Part shown: piece by piece, positions 22,501 to 32,224 of the stretch
How the letters are laid out: each line of letters starts with the position of its first letter
Numbering within the stretch: the stretch's first letter is position 1
From: Mimachlamys varia
Lineage: Eukaryota > Mollusca > Bivalvia > Pectinida > Pectinidae
Direction of reading: 5' to 3'
NCBI GenBank assembly: GCA_947623455.1
Contig: OX392527.1
Location: 27,830,201 to 27,894,200, forward strand
Length of the DNA stretch: 64,000 nt
The notes under the pieces: generated by a model
What the model saw: the letters and a program-made list of their open reading frames with translations, nothing else
What the model was told of the DNA's origin: nothing
Database searches by the model: none
Translations under genes and position numbers: made by a program

Positions 22501-22987
22501 TGGCCTCAAAATGGGGAAAACAGGATAAAAAAATCTGAACATCATTATGGTATATAGGCTTATCTCAAAATTGTTGTTATCTCCCTTGTTTACCATATTA
22601 TGATTGCACTGGGAAGTGTTTTTGAAACAAATTTGCGCCAGGTAAGTATGAGGTCATAATGGGAATTACGTCATCAGATTGTCACATGGCGCCAAATCAT
22701 CACAAAAACACTTCCCAGAAGTTTATCTTGTATCCAGTAACTATCCACCATATTGGCCTATCAAGGCAATAACAACACTTTTGGGAAAGACCTATAGGCT
22801 AAATAATAATTTTACTTGATTTTCATAATCAATTGTATGAAACACTGGTATTTCAATTTATTTGATTTTCATACAGAAAAAATAACTGAATAAAAACATT
22901 TATTTTATTAATTGCAATTTCAAATTTACCATTGATAACAGAATTAATATAGAATTACTCTTTGTTGCAACAGGTTTAAAGAAGTAG
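13565..22987 (+). CDS. EIF3D: Eukaryotic translation initiation factor 3 subunit D (eIF3d), 14 coding exons, 572 aa
   Basis: Subunit of the eIF3 complex, which recruits mRNA to the 40S ribosome in the cytoplasm; eIF3d can itself bind the mRNA 5' cap (family knowledge). Exons: 13565-13687, 15110-15155, 15520-15659, 16292-16383, 17030-17099, 17243-17364, 17520-17652, 17883-18161, 18672-18754, 19110-19239, 19475-19617, 20179-20371, 21096-21246, 22974-22987. All introns are GT-AG and the phases are continuous; 572 aa compares with about 548 in human. Recognisable blocks: [10 protein letters not shown] (residues 9-18), a basic middle (RREREERR-like, exon 4), [14 protein letters not shown] and [20 protein letters not shown] (exon 8), [11 protein letters not shown] (exon 12), and an uninterrupted run of 30 Asp/Glu at 534-563. 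Exon 1 is fixed by the match of the N-terminus to the family. Exon 14 adds only five residues; reading straight past the exon 13 donor gives a nearly equivalent end (TAA at 21255). Exon 3 and its donor lie in a local triplication. Confidence 0.97.
13932..14092. repeat. Inverted repeat with about 25-bp arms in EIF3D intron 1
   Basis: GGCTCGGTTTCGGGATTTTG (13938-13957) is repeated inverted at 14065-14086, and CACAG/CTGTG continue the arms outward. About 110 bp lie between. Probably a small foldback or MITE; the GC-rich arms contrast with AT-rich surroundings. Confidence 0.7.
14864..14882 (+). promoter_or_regulatory. Three AGGTCA half-sites (DR1 + DR0) in EIF3D intron 1
   Basis: AGGTCA-A-AGGTCA-AGGTCA: perfect nuclear-receptor half-sites spaced as a direct repeat with 1-bp then 0-bp spacing. 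Site quality is clear; function is not shown. Confidence 0.35.
15600..15916 (+). repeat. 103-bp tandem triplication spanning the 3' part of EIF3D exon 3 and its donor
   Basis: Copies start at 15600, 15703 and 15806 (GTGGATACTC). Copy 1 holds the last 60 bases of coding exon 3, the donor CAG|GTTAGC (15659|15660) and 43 bases of intron. Copy 2 keeps an identical donor at 15762|15763. Copy 3 has CAA|GCTAGC, so its donor GT is lost, and a 13-base insertion. Reading on from copy 1 meets TAG at 15684-15686, so only the first donor keeps the frame. Confidence 0.92.
18801..19075 (+). repeat. Tandem duplication (155-bp period) in EIF3D intron 9
   Basis: TATCTCCCTTTAACCAGCAG and the following about 110 bases, including TTTCAGTCAAAAAC and TTAACTTTTCTACCTATTT, occur at 18801 and again at 18956. 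The second copy runs into the exon 10 acceptor region, where TATTCAAACAG is itself duplicated (19072-19082 and 19099-19109). Confidence 0.85.
21342..21893 (+). repeat. 29-bp minisatellite, about 19 copies, in EIF3D intron 13
   Basis: The core GGCACACAACCTAGGACTGT followed by (G/A)GAGTAG repeats with exact 29-bp steps (for example 21373, 21402). Variants carry GGGATCTAGGGGTGG. Degenerate relatives extend from 21260 to 22045, so the array appears to have grown out of sequence just behind the exon 13 donor. The minus strand is open in all three frames across it because 29 is not a multiple of 3 and the unit lacks stops; this is not a gene. Confidence 0.93.
22043..22470. mobile_element. MULE-like TIR element, 428 bp, with 9-bp target duplication, in EIF3D intron 13
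   Basis: Terminal inverted repeats of about 57 bp at 22043-22099 and 22414-22470, about 88% identical by eye, begin CATTGTCG and contain TTTGCATACCGTGG. GAGGTGGGG is directly repeated at 22034-22042 and 22471-22479. Long TIRs with a 9-bp duplication fit Mutator-like elements. The flanks rejoin into minisatellite-type sequence (GGATCTAGAGGTGGGGC). No transposase is present. Confidence 0.82.
22550..22800. mobile_element. Foldback element in EIF3D intron 13
   Basis: The inner arms, 22609-22640 and 22687-22718, share CTGGGAAGTGTTTTTG perfectly plus GCGCCA. The homology extends outward less perfectly (GTTGTTAT, AGGCCTATA-like blocks) to about 22550 and 22800. Probably a foldback MITE; no target duplication resolved. 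Confidence 0.6.
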
Positions 22988-23243
22988 GACCTAGGACATC
23001 TGAAAAGGAATCTTATCAACAGGAAAACTACTGGCCAACTTGTTAGTATAACCACTCTATCATCGATTCAAGTGATTTGGAATTGTTGGACTGAAGAAGT
23101 GCTATTGTCAATTTTACATAGAGGGAACTTGTTTAGACAAAGGAGCATTGAAATTGTGACAAATATATGTGTATCTTATGAAGTTGTTGCACACATTTAA
23201 ACATCAAAATATGATTTTTTTAATGACTGGACGATCTGATTTG

Positions 23244-23249
23244 AATAAA
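23244..23249 (+). terminator. Candidate EIF3D polyadenylation signal (AATAAA)
   Basis: The first AATAAA downstream of the exon 14 stop (22987), giving a 3' UTR of about 280 bases. It is followed by a T/G-rich stretch (ATTTATTGTGTAAC...TGTATGTGTATATC), as expected for a cleavage region. No other gene follows on this strand for 30 kb. Confidence 0.5.
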
Positions 23250-23389
23250 TATTTATTGTGTAACAGATGTATGTGTATATCTTTTGCTTGCCCTTCTCTT
23301 GCATCAAAACTTTTTTTATACATCTGTTTCTATGAAGAATCAGTACCGATTTACTTATTTGTCTCCCCAATTGCTTCTTTGAACAATCT

Positions 23390-24490
23390 CTTCTTTAGAA
23401 TTGGAGGACCTAGGGCCATGATACCTGGTCAGTAGGTACCTGTGAGAGAGTGCTATGAAGTTTCCTCAATTATTAGACCTTAAAGGCCCAATATACTTAA
23501 CTTTCGGCAAAAATTGGAGCGAAAATCAAGCCTAATAACTGTTTATATTTATAGATTTAGTTAAGATTAACTGATATCAGCAATATTCAAGGTGAATTCT
23601 TTCGCGATTACCGGTACAGGAGCAGTTGAAACACGGTATTTGTAAACATGTGTCCATTTTGAACTGTCTTCTACCTTCGGCTTGTTGTTGAAGTGGGCCC
23701 CACCTGAATTAATTTCAATTCTTTGGATTTTTTTGTCAAGAGTTTCTTGTAAGTTACTGCTCAGGTTCACTTCGTTTTACGCTTATTTTTGCATGGGTAT
23801 CAACTGGATTTTTTTCATAATATTTCAGAATCCCGAAAAATTTCCTGAAGTTCCGTATATTGGGCCTTTAACCAGCTTTCAAGGTCACAGGGGTCAAACA
23901 TGTATAAACCTTTTAACAATGATCCCAATAACTAAAAAGTCCAGAGTACTGATACGTGGCCTGTAGGTTCCTAGCATGAAGTAGTATGAAGTTTTCTCAA
24001 ACAGTTGATATTGACTTACTTTCATAATCACATTGGTCAAATGCGTAAAAATTCATTTAAAAGTCTTTTTCTCAATAACCAGAATGCCCAGAGTACAGAT
24101 ACTTGACTAGGATGTACCTAGCATACAGTACTATAAAGTTACCTCAAACAAATGACCTTGACCTACTCTCAAGGTCATTGGGGTCAGACATGTAAAAACC
24201 TTTTAAAATCTTCTCTATTGCACTAGCTATATACAGTGGTATATGACCTTCCAGACTTGATTGGTTGAGAAGTTGAACTTTGACAAGGAATCTTGTAGTT
24301 CAATGCATCATCCATTACCAAAAGGCCAATAGTATTGATACTTGGCCTGTAGTGTAGGTTCCTGGCCTGAAATGGTATGAAGCAGCCTCAACCAATTGAC
24401 CATAACTTCTAATATCACAGGGGTTAAATATGTGAAAATTCCTTTAAAAATCTTTTTCTCAATAACCAGAATGTCCAGAGTATAGATATT
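23390..24490. repeat. Tandem cluster of TCAAGGTCA-family units downstream of EIF3D
   Basis: Four to five diverged units of roughly 165-270 bp contain AGAGTAC-GATAC, TAGGTTCCTAGCATGAAG, GACCTTGACC and TCAAGGTCA followed by GGGTCA. One unit is split by the TTAA-flanked element at 23484-23867. Confidence 0.75.
23484..23867. mobile_element. TTAA-flanked non-autonomous element, 384 bp
   Basis: The termini are AGGCCCAATATAC and GTATATTGGGCCT, perfect for 13 bp and continuing imperfectly for about 10 bp more. TTAA lies directly outside both ends (23480-23483, 23868-23871), as for piggyBac-type insertion. Joining the flanks recovers ACCTTAACC...TCAAGGTCA, matching ACCTTGACC...TCAAGGTCA in neighbouring units. 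No transposase is present. Other TTAA or TA-targeting families are possible. Confidence 0.72.
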
Positions 24491-27145
24491 CTTAAGCCAA
24501 GGAGACTTAAAATATTTTTACATATAAATTTGTCTTGTCGAGAAATTTGAGGTGTATGATCATGATTATTAATAGCTTATAATTATGTCACCAAATCTAA
24601 AAGCTCAATATCTCGGCAACTTACATATAAAGTATCATAGACTCTTAGACCGTGCAGAATTTGAAAATAAAATGGTCCCCAAACTTTTAACCCTAACGAA
24701 AACCGAAAGTAGACCTAATTTGGTAGGTAGTCTAGGTATAGGGAAAGGCCTACATTGGTTGAAATATGCAAAAACATCAGAATAAAATGGTATTAGATAT
24801 TGTCGTCATATAAAAAAAAAATCAAAGAAAAACGTCAAAATGTTGTTGGCTATACAAGTTAAAAATTTCATTTATTTAGAAAAGAATTTTCTTAAAAATA
24901 TTGAAAACATTGAGAAAAAATTGCTGAATTGGTGACCTTTAACCAAACGGAGAGTATTTTCATTTGACCGTTTTGTATTATGTATGACAAAATTGTTGCT
25001 GTTCAGCAAACATCTTTTTTACTTATGGCCATTTTAAGATTTTGACACGACATCATAGCGTCCATATTAGATTTTTTATCTACTTGAACATGTTGCAATG
25101 CCACCATTTGGCCTTTGGTTAACGTTCATCTAAATTTTAACTGGTCGTTTATGTCTTCAGGCTGGCTGGATTGTTTAACTTTGCCATCAGATTGTGTTTG
25201 TGGTAGAGGCTGCTGTCAAATACGAATCTGCATTTGCTAGCTAGCAGTACAATTTGAGAAGCTAGCTCCACGCCAGACGTGAAAGCTATATGTATGGGGA
25301 TTATTCGACATAGAGGTGGAAGTTACATTAACCTACGTTAAATATACTGCACCCCCTCTGAGGTTAGATCCGCCGTCCTTAAATTGCATTAGCTGTTAAA
25401 AGGACATACAACAAAGTAAAACTAAAACCATTCATTAAATTACATTGATATCTATTTACAAGGTTTTAAGAAAAAAACATGATGTCGCAGTCACCCGATG
25501 ACACTGGTACACTTCGAATGACATTTTGATGTCCTCAGTAAAAAATGGAAATACTTACCCGGCGCCATAATGCATAAAATAAACATTAATGTATTTTTAG
25601 CATGTTTTTCTCAGCTTTTTGTATCACAAAATAGTGCATTCTGTTACCTTTCATAAAAGTAAATGTTAATGTTGCTAAATATATTTCTGTTCTTGATATA
25701 TTCATAATTTAATCATGGGACATTCTCATTTCGCATGATTCTTCGTATAGCGTGTTTTTTCCTGTGTAGAGTCTTACTAACTACCATTGAATGTAATCTC
25801 GTTTCTTTAGCATCTGTCCATGGCATACATCAATCCAGATCTGGTTTCCACTATGGACACGTTACGTCTATATATGGGTACTTGGGAGACATATTGATGG
25901 GAAGAGAAACGTGACGCGGATATCGGTAAATCACACACACTCGACAACAACGAGCCCTTTGTTTACCTCTGCCGCGTGGGTCTTTCATTTTATATTCCTT
26001 TTTCTCAGAGATGCGGTATTAGCCGAACTAGGTTTAGTTGACCCGGTGTTATATATGTAAAAAATGTACTTGAAAAGTAATGTATGAGAATACAGTGAAT
26101 TTATTCTAAACCAAATGCATCCAGATTGCACACGTTACTTATTCTCTTTCAAATGCATAGTGTTCAAGTTGAAGTGGTATACAGGATGTATACAATATTT
26201 AAGATCTATCAATACCCAAGCACCTCGAATGATTTTTTTTAAATAACACATATCCAATGTTCGATTAAAGATGATTTTTTGACATGACAGATAATATGTA
26301 ATTTTTGCCCCTCCCCACCTCCATAGGAATACATTTGTAACATCTTGAGACGGTTTGGTTTAATCTACCAAAGTGTGGGTAAATACTCAGATATTATGGT
26401 GTGTAAATGCTTATGCAACTCTAATGGAAATTTTCGAATACTGCTACTGAACATATTAAAGTACATCTTAATCTTATCTTTGTAATTTGTATGTTACATA
26501 TTTCACGTGTAACAACATGAACAAGTCTTATCTTTGCACTAGACGAAAGGTTCGTGTACTTTTGGATCACTTCAATACCTGTCTGTGAAAGTGTAACTCT
26601 ACCGAGATTAAAGAAATTTACAGGAAAAGTTGATTTATAAACCTTGTCATCCACCTAGGATATCGTCTTTCTTCCGTCTCGCTCATTAATGTCAATTTTA
26701 AGTTCTTTAACCCAGATTCAAAAGCAGAAATAATAACTGGGATGCATTTTATATTAATGTTGTAAATCAAGATTTCAAATAACGATTAAAAAGTATAATA
26801 TAAATCCGCATGCCATTCGGTGAGATAAAATCATTTTTCATCGAGTTTCACATGTTCACATATTTTGTGGTCTTGCTTGATCTTGCTGCAATGTTGCGTT
26901 ATTGTTGGTCTGTTATACAGTGCAGTGTAGCAGCTATGTCTCGGGACCAGTCATGTACGTAGCGGGCATCTAGTCAGAAGGGTTCTACCTATCCGCTAGA
27001 TATTGGTGTTTTTTGGAATCGATCTGCCAGCAACACTGATATGTAGCGGATCAGATGGTCAAAATCCTTTAGACTTGAAGGCGCCATTCAGGCAAAAGCT
27101 GAAAAGTGGATAATTATACAATGTTTATACATATAAAGTAGTTGA
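24491..27145. other. Gene-free region
   Basis: AT-rich, with scattered short frames that lack splice context. The stretch at 25790-25990 is somewhat more complex and CpG-richer than its surroundings, but no exon is recognised. Confidence 0.4.
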
Positions 27146-27146
27146 A

Positions 27147-27580
27147 GAAATCAAGAGAATAACAATGTCAACAAAACCATAATTCTAACTAAAAAGTATA
27201 TAAATATTAATAACAAATGAAAGGATTTTTAGGAAACCCCTAGGACGTAGAATAGGATAAAAAGAAGAAGAGAATACCAAAAACGTCGACAAAGCCATAA
27301 CAGAACTCAAAAGTCGATTAAACCAGGGTCAAAATATGGACAAAGGAAAAAATTACATGGAGATAGCTAAAAAAGTTCATGGAAATATATGTCCAAGTGT
27401 TCCGGATGAATAAGTTTCTACTGCTTAATCGACGACAACCGCCATGTATATCATGTATATCTAGGTCAGATCCAATGAATTGCCATGGCCTCAAAGTGAG
27501 AACCGAGGCAAAATACTCAATCACAACAAGCAGGCATATTATTAAGTATATTAAAATATACGTCCATATGTCCATTCAAT
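27147..27580 (-). mobile_element. Decayed 3' module of the YIDD retrotransposon family (copy A)
   Basis: On the minus strand this matches the 3' part of the copy at 41453-42110. Shared landmarks on the plus strand are GAGAATACCAAA, AAGCCATAA-AGAACTCAAAA, CGATTAAAC, GTTCCGGA-GA-TAAG, TCGACGACA-CCGCCATGTA and CAAAGTGAGAAC. A shorter extra piece at 27147-27190 is a further fragment. No coding capacity remains. Confidence 0.7.
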
Positions 27581-27596
27581 AAATAACAAAATTTTG

Positions 27597-27950
27597 GTGT
27601 TCGGGAAGGGTAAGCGTCTATTGCGTCGTCGCCAACATACATGTACATACACCATGTAAATCTTTGCTAAAAACAGACAATGTCACGTACTCACAATGAG
27701 AACTGGAGTAATGGCAATCAAACCACAAGGCTCACTAGCGGGCATATGCAAACATGAACCATCGTAACAAAGTAAATAAATATTACATTTGAGATAATGT
27801 TGCGACCATAATTTGTCCGTAATCAATATCCGTCTTTGAAAACCCTTTGCTGTAAGTTTGTCCGTCAGCAGCTGATCATATCCGTCATGAAATTCATGAT
27901 ATTCGTAGCGAGCATTTGAAAACTTAAAATCATCTGCAACATTTTTATAA
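27597..27950 (-). mobile_element. Decayed retrotransposon module (copy B)
   Basis: It starts GTTCGGGAAGGGTAAGCG, then CACCATGTAAATCTT, ACAATGAGAACTGGAG and CTGTAAGTTTGTCCGTCAGC, the same order as copies C and E. It lies head-to-tail with copy A. Confidence 0.65.
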
Positions 27951-28914
27951 CTTAAGATATGGAATGAGAGGTGTTACTTTAAAAAAAATGTTCTCTATTG
28001 GAAAATGAAAACCGCCCCTTCAAATATCTAGACAATAACAAGTCTAAATTCAGACAATACTTAGTGGCATAAAACATACATTATAGCTGTCAGCATTTGA
28101 AGAATAACTGAATTGTAAAAGAAAATTCAGATTACTGTCAAAATTATCAAAAAGATAATCAATGTCTAACTTGGTCGCATGATGTTTTATAAGCAAAACA
28201 ACATAAAAAATGATAAAATTTTAAAAATAGAAAAAAAGTCATATCCATATAATATGGAAAAGAAAACAACTCGCCTTATTATACGAAAAATACCCAAACT
28301 GCATCGACGTCACACTTTACATAAAACATACACTGCATCCTATGTTTTTATATAAACTACACAGTTTAACATAACTCATTATTATAATACACCATACATT
28401 ATATACTAAAAAGGTTAGCAAGAATATAGCATTCATAAAAAGAAGGAACAAATACATTCCGTATCTATTGGAAAACCCTTTATTAATGCAACAAAACAAA
28501 TTCAATTATGAAAACACATTGTATTTGTTACATCAAAAAGCACATATTTTGTAAAAATAATTTATTAAAAAACATATTTAAACAAACGAAACAACAAACT
28601 TTATATAAAAAACGAAACTACGATTTTGTTAAATCAACCTATTCTATCAATCAAAATAAAGAAATCATTCATTTTTCTAACAAAACTATAAAGTACAATG
28701 TTTCAAAGTATATCTGGCATTTCCTACATGTATGTACACATATCTTTTTAATGCCTTTTGTATAAACATACAGATGTTTTATATTCTAAGTACAATTTCA
28801 TGAACGCTAACGAAATATTAGGTGTTCCAAACAAAATCATTTCTTTAACTTTTTTTTATATAAATGTGTATTTGCCTACTATCTAGCACACTGTGAGAAT
28901 GTCGTTATCAGCGG
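27951..28914. other. Very AT-rich gene-free stretch
   Basis: No exon or repeat of note. Short frames here reflect low-complexity A/T sequence. Confidence 0.4.
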
Positions 28915-29055
28915 TGACCGGTAGTGGTCATTCTGCTATATCTATTCCGCTAGGTCAGTTACTGGTCGTCGGGGTTTCTCCAGGAACTCCGGTTTCCTAC
29001 ACCACCAAAACCTCCATTAATGACCATAGCTGTTGAAAACGTAAAACACAAATGA
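28915..29055 (+). mobile_element. SINE remnant sharing the central motif of the intact SINE
   Basis: GGGGTTTCTCCAGGAACTCC and GGTTTCCTACACCACC match the CTCCGGGTGCTCCGG/TTTCCTCCCAC core of the element at 11881-12123. A tail follows containing TAATGACCATAGCTGTTG and CGTAAAACACAAA, typical of decayed mollusc SINEs. The tRNA head is not recognisable. Confidence 0.6.
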
Positions 29056-31679
29056 ACATAATTACAATGGAGTGTGAAATTAAAGCTCTAAATACAGATT
29101 TTATGCGCAAACATGTTTGTGTCTATAGCTGAAATCTTATCAGCAATGTAGGAGGCAAAATTTGTCGGTTTGTTAAATTTAAACCTAAAGCTGGGGAGCA
29201 GAAAAGCACGGATCGGTGCTAGCACGGATCGGTGCTGAATATGTATTTTAATAGCTATAAACTTAAGGTAGGAAAACATGAAAAAGGAAAGCATTTTCTC
29301 TCAACTATGATGATCCATACCTCTGGTGTTCTAAAATTAGTTAAGAATAGGAAACCCCTTATGATGCTATTGCGGAATCATGTACTTTAACCAACTTTTA
29401 CGCAAGCCAGAATAAAATTTTGCTTCAAAGTAACAACGATCTTCTGAGACTGGATAATATAAACGGTTATTGTAAGTCCCTTATTTGATAGATTTATCTA
29501 TTTCTCTTTGTTAACTCAATATCATGTTATTATGAGGTGTCCCAAACAATGTACAGCAAGATGTGTAAGAATTATGTAAGTTGCCGACACTAAGTGCATG
29601 TATTCTGTTATGATTATTCTAAGGTAACGAATGCTTAAACCCAAGAGCTCAAATATGAAACATATTTTGATACATGGGTCTGTTCATAGAATATCAAAAA
29701 TGTTGATCTCGACCACCATGACACGATATCATACTCGCCTTAAATCAATCCCCAAGTAGGTCACCCAAAATAGACCGAAATACGCATAAATCAATTTTAT
29801 AGTGTAACGTCGGGGACCCCTGCTATTTTCAGAATTAAATGAAAATAAGTTATTGTGCGAGTTGCATTCCAAGTCGTTGATTTGTCGGCCAAAAAGACAT
29901 GAAAGTGTCGCGGAACAATAATATGACATAGTTTTAACATGTAACATTTTAGAAACTTGCGGTGGTAAGTCAAACACTAAGGGTTTATAAGTTACTGAAT
30001 GCTGACTTTTAACGGTAAATTAAGGCTGATTTCTAACGACTTCCAAAGATTTGATGCATAACCTAACCTTTTTAAGCACCAATTCACACCACATTTTATA
30101 CAAAAATAAAAATAGCAAAGATACGTTACATTCCTGAAAATAATATATCTTCAACCTTTGGATAAATAACACATACTCATTCAAACGCTTAACACTCAAA
30201 GTACTTATTGCTAACAACTTTGTCATGAGTGGTAGTGAAACTATTTGATTTGTCAGTAAATTATCCAGTTCAAAGCTATACAGTGGCTGTTATGTTTTCA
30301 ATTCAAAACGGACAGACAGTATGAAGTGGAAAACTTCAACCAGCTGTCAAATACAACGCAGGAGCTTTATAGCTATTTATACTAATGATGCTCATTGAAA
30401 ACGCAAATATTTAAATGCCAGTTTCAATTAGGTAAACTTTTTGTTAATACGAAATATGAGATGAATAAGTGGACAATGTCAGTAGCTACATGTGAAATTC
30501 AATTTTAAATCTCTAATTGTTATGAACGAAAAGGCTTTAACTTGTTTCAGTCAAATCGAAGGAGGATTTCATCGGCTTGCTATTGACATAACTATGGTAT
30601 ATTTTCTAGATGTTTATACAAACCATCTTGAAAGGATATTGAAGGGCAAAGAAAACGTGATCAAGATAGCATTCTGATAAGATATGAACAGAACGTCTTC
30701 TTAAATATTCGTCCCCTGCTAAGCTATACATTTAAAGTATTTTCTGTTTCATTTTTTTTCTAAAGATTTGTTCAGAATTAACATGAAGGTTTGAAATCCA
30801 AAGCTGTTATGGTGTTGTCTATCAGAGCTTTGGTCCTTTTTCATAGATATGACACAGCAAATCATGTCTTACACAGCATTCATAACGTTTTGTAAATTTC
30901 TATAAATTATCTTTTTGTAGAATTTCTGCTCTGGAATAGTATCATTACATTTAATGATATGCAACGTGTCATGCTGTCAACGCATTGCATGGTTTTCTCG
31001 GTGAACGATTATTATGTAAATAGAGGACCATTAAACTATAAAGATAGATTTTTCTTCTATAAAATTAAATTAAATTGATGCACGTAACGAGTTAACACGC
31101 TGAGATAATCTTCTGATGATACATTTGCACATTTATGGCTATAGGTGGTGGGCACATTAGACAGGAGACTGGCTATCGTATGGTTTTTAATATAGAAACG
31201 TTTCGTCCGTTATGTGTTCTGAATGCCTTTTTAATGCAAATGTTTGAAGAGTAGTAATTATTTTCTATGGGGGATGATTTTGCATTTTATTTGTGAATGG
31301 TTGATTTTTACTTAGTAAAATGAAATTCGAACAGTTTTAGATCCGAGGTTTCAATTTCTGGCGACAAATTCATAGTATGCGACCTCATTTTCTCTAATCC
31401 CTTCCCTGCTCTGAAACGTTTCAATGTTATCTGTTTTGTAAAGAAAGTTACATTTTGTAGTATACTTGTTTTGCAGGTCGAGTTGTTGTAAAAAAATGTC
31501 GAATCAAAATTAAAGTTTTTCGGCAATCTTCATTCATGCAATCAAAGTATACATAATTCGTTCTGTCGATATCAATATCAATATTTACTCAGGCTATATG
31601 TATCAAGCATATTTCAAATTCCAAATTCATTAAACTAAGCACAAATTTGAAAAAGGAAAGCTTTACAAGTTAACCCTTG
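29056..31679. other. Gene-free region
   Basis: AT-rich DNA without splice-bounded exons. The only notable structure is a 16-bp near-palindrome, AGCACGGATCGGTGCT, duplicated in tandem at 29205-29236. Confidence 0.4.
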
Positions 31680-32045
31680 ACAAACTATAAGAGAGTAAAA
31701 ACCAATTGTTCCAGGGAATAAGCATCTTCTGTTTCATTGACGACACCCGCTACGTAAATCGGGGTCATATCTTCGTAAATGTCATGTCTTCAAAGTGAGA
31801 ACTGAGGCATTATTCTAAATTACAACTTGTAAACATACCATTGAGCACATTCAAAAACGTCCACCTTCATGTCATACAGGGATACAGAATATATTTGTTC
31901 ATAGATTTTATCAACCGGGATCTCTCGAATCCCTGTGCTGTAAGTTTGTTTGTCAGCAGCCGACATCTACCGAGAAAATCTCCATATTCAGAGCAAGCCC
32001 AAGAAAACGAATTAACTTCAACACGTAAACACCAAAGATGGAGAT
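31680..32045 (-). mobile_element. Decayed retrotransposon module (copy C)
   Basis: Landmarks in order on the plus strand: TTCATTGACGACACCCGCTA, CAAAGTGAGAACTGAGGCA, CATACAGGGATACAGAATAT, GAATCCCTGTGCTGTAAG, CAGCAGCCGACATCTACC, AGAGCAAGCCCAAGAAAACG. It is collinear with copies B and E. Confidence 0.7.
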
Positions 32046-32083
32046 ACTAGATCTGCTGACACTGGTTACAGTATATAGAGGCT

Positions 32084-32224
32084 ATTCAATGGTTTCCCGT
32101 TAAATATCAAATATATTTCACGAGTATGGCAGATTTTTTTTATATGCGTAGCACGAGTGAAAATATATTTAAAATCTGCCATACGAGGGAAATATATTGG
32201 ATATTTGTTGGGAAACCATTGAAT
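32084..32224. mobile_element. Palindromic MITE, 141 bp
   Basis: It begins ATTCAATGGTTTCCC and ends with the exact inverse (GGGAAACCATTGAAT). Arms of about 52 bp include CGAGTATGGCAGATTT and its inverse, leaving a short centre with GCACGAGTGAAAATATATT. No target duplication is clear. A partial relative lies at 63080-63172. Confidence 0.8.
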
